A stretch of 64,000 nucleotides of DNA from Planctomycetota bacterium (GTDB lineage Bacteria; Planctomycetota; UBA8742; UBA2392): NCBI GenBank assembly GCA_015075515.1, contig JABTUE010000003.1, positions 124,001-188,000 on the forward strand. The letters are read 5' to 3'. Below are positions 62,528 through 64,000 of this stretch, piece by piece. Within the stretch, counting starts at the first letter, position 1, and each line of letters begins with the position of its first letter. The notes under the pieces are model-generated. The model did no database searches. It was not told the DNA's origin and saw only the letters and a list, made by a program, of their open reading frames with translations. A program made the translations under genes and the position numbers.

Positions 62528-63280
62528 TTGATCTCAATCAACACCGACCTGCTGGGTCGCCTGAAGAAAGCCGATGCCGCGGCCTGGTATGAAATGTGGG
62601 AAGTCTTCGGGCCCAGCATCGAGCGCCTGATCGGCAGCATCGCCAGCCGCTACTTCGGCCAGGAAACGATCAAGGACGTCAGCCAGGAAACACTGGCCCG
62701 CGTGTACCAGGAAATCGCCAAGTTTGATCCCAAACGCGGCGTCAAGTTTTCCACGTGGCTTTACGCCATTGCCAAGCACGTGGTCTACAGCGAGCTCACC
62801 AGCCGTAACGCCCAAAAGCGCGGCGGCGGCCACAAACCAATGTCTCTGGACGACACCATCCACGAAGTCAGCAAGGAAGCCCGGCCTGACACCGAGTTCG
62901 AACTGGCCGTATTCCGCGCCAAGGTGTACCGCGCGCTCAAGGAAGTAGAAAAGAACGCCGACTTCAACGAGTTCGAATGCTACCGCCTGCGCCTGACCCG
63001 CGGTCTGCAGGGCAAGGACATCAGCAACATGCTGGGCATGAGCGAGGCCAGCGTCAGCCGTTACCTCAAACGCGTGCGCGACCAGATCCGCGATGCCGTG
63101 AAACAGGCCGTGCTGGGCTATTCCTGGACCGACGACGAAAAGACCGAGTTCACCGTCAGCGGCCTGACGGCGGCTGACGACGACGCGTTTGACCAGGCCC
63201 TGAGCGACATCTACCTGAAAGATGAAGCCACCCGGCGCGACTACGGCAAACTGCAGAAAACCGCCCGCAGCGTGCGGTAG
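62528..63280 (+). CDS. RNA polymerase sigma-70-family factor (ECF-like)
   Basis: 250 residues. Region 2: QETLARVYQEIAKFDPKRGVKFSTWLYAIAKHVVYSEL (2.1-2.4). Region 4: YRLRLTRGLQGKDISNMLGMSEASVSRYLKRVRDQI, a clear HTH. The C-terminal about 60 residues (TDDEKTEFTVSGLTAADDDAF...) extend beyond the usual ECF length. TTG start chosen for GGGGGGAA 5 nt upstream. It probably directs an alternative regulon; no anti-sigma gene is seen adjacent, and the divergent FHA membrane protein is a candidate partner (inference). Confidence 0.85.
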   Translation: MISINTDLLGRLKKADAAAWYEMWEVFGPSIERLIGSIASRYFGQETIKDVSQETLARVYQEIAKFDPKRGVKFSTWLYAIAKHVVYSELTSRNAQKRGGGHKPMSLDDTIHEVSKEARPDTEFELAVFRAKVYRALKEVEKNADFNEFECYRLRLTRGLQGKDISNMLGMSEASVSRYLKRVRDQIRDAVKQAVLGYSWTDDEKTEFTVSGLTAADDDAFDQALSDIYLKDEATRRDYGKLQKTARSVR

Positions 63281-63300
63281 GGCAACACCCCGGGCCTTGG

Positions 63301-63306
63301 TATAGT
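63301..63306 (+). promoter_or_regulatory. Predicted -10 box for a leaderless transcript
   Basis: TATAGT, 6 nt (CCGGCC), then the ATG at 63313; no Shine-Dalgarno. Confidence 0.55.
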
Positions 63307-63312
63307 CCGGCC

Positions 63313-63549
63313 ATGGACTGGGATTTCCGCCGGCCGGGCACCACGATCTGCGTCTGCTACCAGGTGACCAACAGCCAGGCCCTTGAGGCCTGGCTGTCCG
63401 CCGACGAACCCAGTGTCGCGCTGTTGGGGCGCCTGTTTCATTGCGGCAATCACTGCGCCCTGTGCGTGCCGTATTTTGAGACACTGCTGGCCCAATGGCG
63501 CCAGGGCCAATGGCCCACGGAGAACCCATGCCCCGACGCTTCTGGCTGA
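63313..63549 (+). CDS. BFD-like [2Fe-2S]-binding small protein
   Basis: 78 residues. ICVCYQVTNSQALEAW and FHCGNHCALCVPYFETLL carry the CxC...CxxC-type cysteines of bacterioferritin-associated-ferredoxin (BFD-like) domains, with the helix-turn-helix spacing. Likely binds a 2Fe-2S cluster and a redox partner. It overlaps the EVE gene by 22 bp, implying cotranslation. Confidence 0.7.
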   Translation: MDWDFRRPGTTICVCYQVTNSQALEAWLSADEPSVALLGRLFHCGNHCALCVPYFETLLAQWRQGQWPTENPCPDASG

Positions 63550-63995
63550 TGAAAGTCGAACCCTCCGTACTGACGATTGCCGGCCTGCGCAAGGCCGGCA
63601 CGACAAGCTGGGAGGGTGTGCGGAACTACCAGGCCCGCAACTGGCTGCGCGACGAGTTTCAGGTCGGCGACGGCGTGCTGTTCTACCAGAGCAGCGCCGA
63701 CCCCAGCGGCGTTACCGGCCTGGCCGAAGTCGTCCGCGCGGGCTATCCCGACCATTTCGCGCAGAAGAAGGGACACGAGTACTACGACCCCAAAGCCTCG
63801 CCGGACAACCCGATCTGGTACATGGTGGACATCCGGTTTGTCGAACAGTTCCCGCGCACGGTAACGCTGGCCGATCTCAAGCGCACCAAGGGGCTGGAGA
63901 ACATGCTGGTGCTGCGCAAGGGCCAGCGCCTGAGCATCATGCCGGTCACGGCCGCCGAATACGATACTGTCTGCGGGCTGGGACGAGGGGTCTGA
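63528..63995 (+). CDS. EVE-domain protein
   Basis: 155 residues. FWLMKVEPSVLTI, WEGVRNYQARNWLRDEFQVGDGVLFYQSSADPSGVTGLAEVV and the end MPVTAAEYDTVCGLG are the EVE (PUA-like) hallmarks. EVE proteins read modified bases such as 5-methyl or hydroxymethyl cytosine. The ATG at MPRRFWLMK has GGAGAACCC upstream and lies inside the end of the BFD-like gene. It ends 5 bp before the window edge, so the next gene is unseen. Confidence 0.9.
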   Translation: MPRRFWLMKVEPSVLTIAGLRKAGTTSWEGVRNYQARNWLRDEFQVGDGVLFYQSSADPSGVTGLAEVVRAGYPDHFAQKKGHEYYDPKASPDNPIWYMVDIRFVEQFPRTVTLADLKRTKGLENMLVLRKGQRLSIMPVTAAEYDTVCGLGRGV

Positions 63996-64000
63996 CATGC

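Overview
The window is GC-rich, gene-dense bacterial chromosome (about 52 protein genes; no rRNA, tRNA or CRISPR recognised). The gene content fits an uncultured diderm lineage, most likely Planctomycetota: an oleABCD hydrocarbon operon beside a second KAS/ACP/CrtI-like set, a gluzincin metallopeptidase resembling DUF1570, a QEGLA (DUF1704) peptidase, surface proteins with a Cys-containing C-terminal sorting tail, paired WYL regulators and many palindromic intergenic repeats. This assignment is inference; Myxococcota or another deep phylum cannot be excluded from sequence alone.

Layout. 1-7411 (minus): lipid/hydrocarbon block: oleA-oleB-oleC-oleD with 4-bp overlaps at every junction, a palindromic repeat, then a MarR/GbsR-type regulator overlapping a FabF-like synthase, an ACP and a truncated FAD oxidoreductase. 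7592-17731 (plus): envelope block: secreted metallopeptidase, a 1282-residue surface protein and a small protein with matching Cys tails, lgt, a carboxypeptidase-regulatory/PDZ protein and a methyltransferase. 17741-28526: mostly minus housekeeping genes (nuoCBA, der, a Bax-inhibitor-like protein, trpS, QEGLA protein, ffh, an SRPBCC protein) with a plus-strand DUF4190-like protein and a YceI lipoprotein between. 28659-41147 (plus): a YgiQ radical SAM protein with in-frame repeat insertions, an orphan phage-type terminase preceded by an unknown gene bracketed by long direct repeats, an outer-membrane barrel, an AsmA/TamB-like giant, rsmD and rlmN. 41134-63995: GspK, a PDZ protein, a DedA protein, a WYL pair, a CPBP protease, purH/purE/purC interspersed with unknown genes, tgt, a D-2-hydroxyacid dehydrogenase, an FtsX/MacB-like permease, PilZ, a PAP2-type enzyme, an FHA protein divergent from a sigma factor, a BFD-like ferredoxin and an EVE protein.

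Three patterns run across the window. First, many genes have a TAnnnT box about 6 nt before the start codon and no Shine-Dalgarno, as expected for leaderless mRNAs; others have good Shine-Dalgarno sites. Second, families of low-complexity palindromic repeats abut or supply stop codons, and some have entered reading frames (oleD, ygiQ). Third, two secreted proteins end in Cys-TM-Arg tails with the Cys exactly 31 residues from the end; lgt directly follows them, and a CPBP protease and a type II secretion pseudopilin lie elsewhere in the window, which are the parts expected of a MYXO-CTERM-like sorting pathway.
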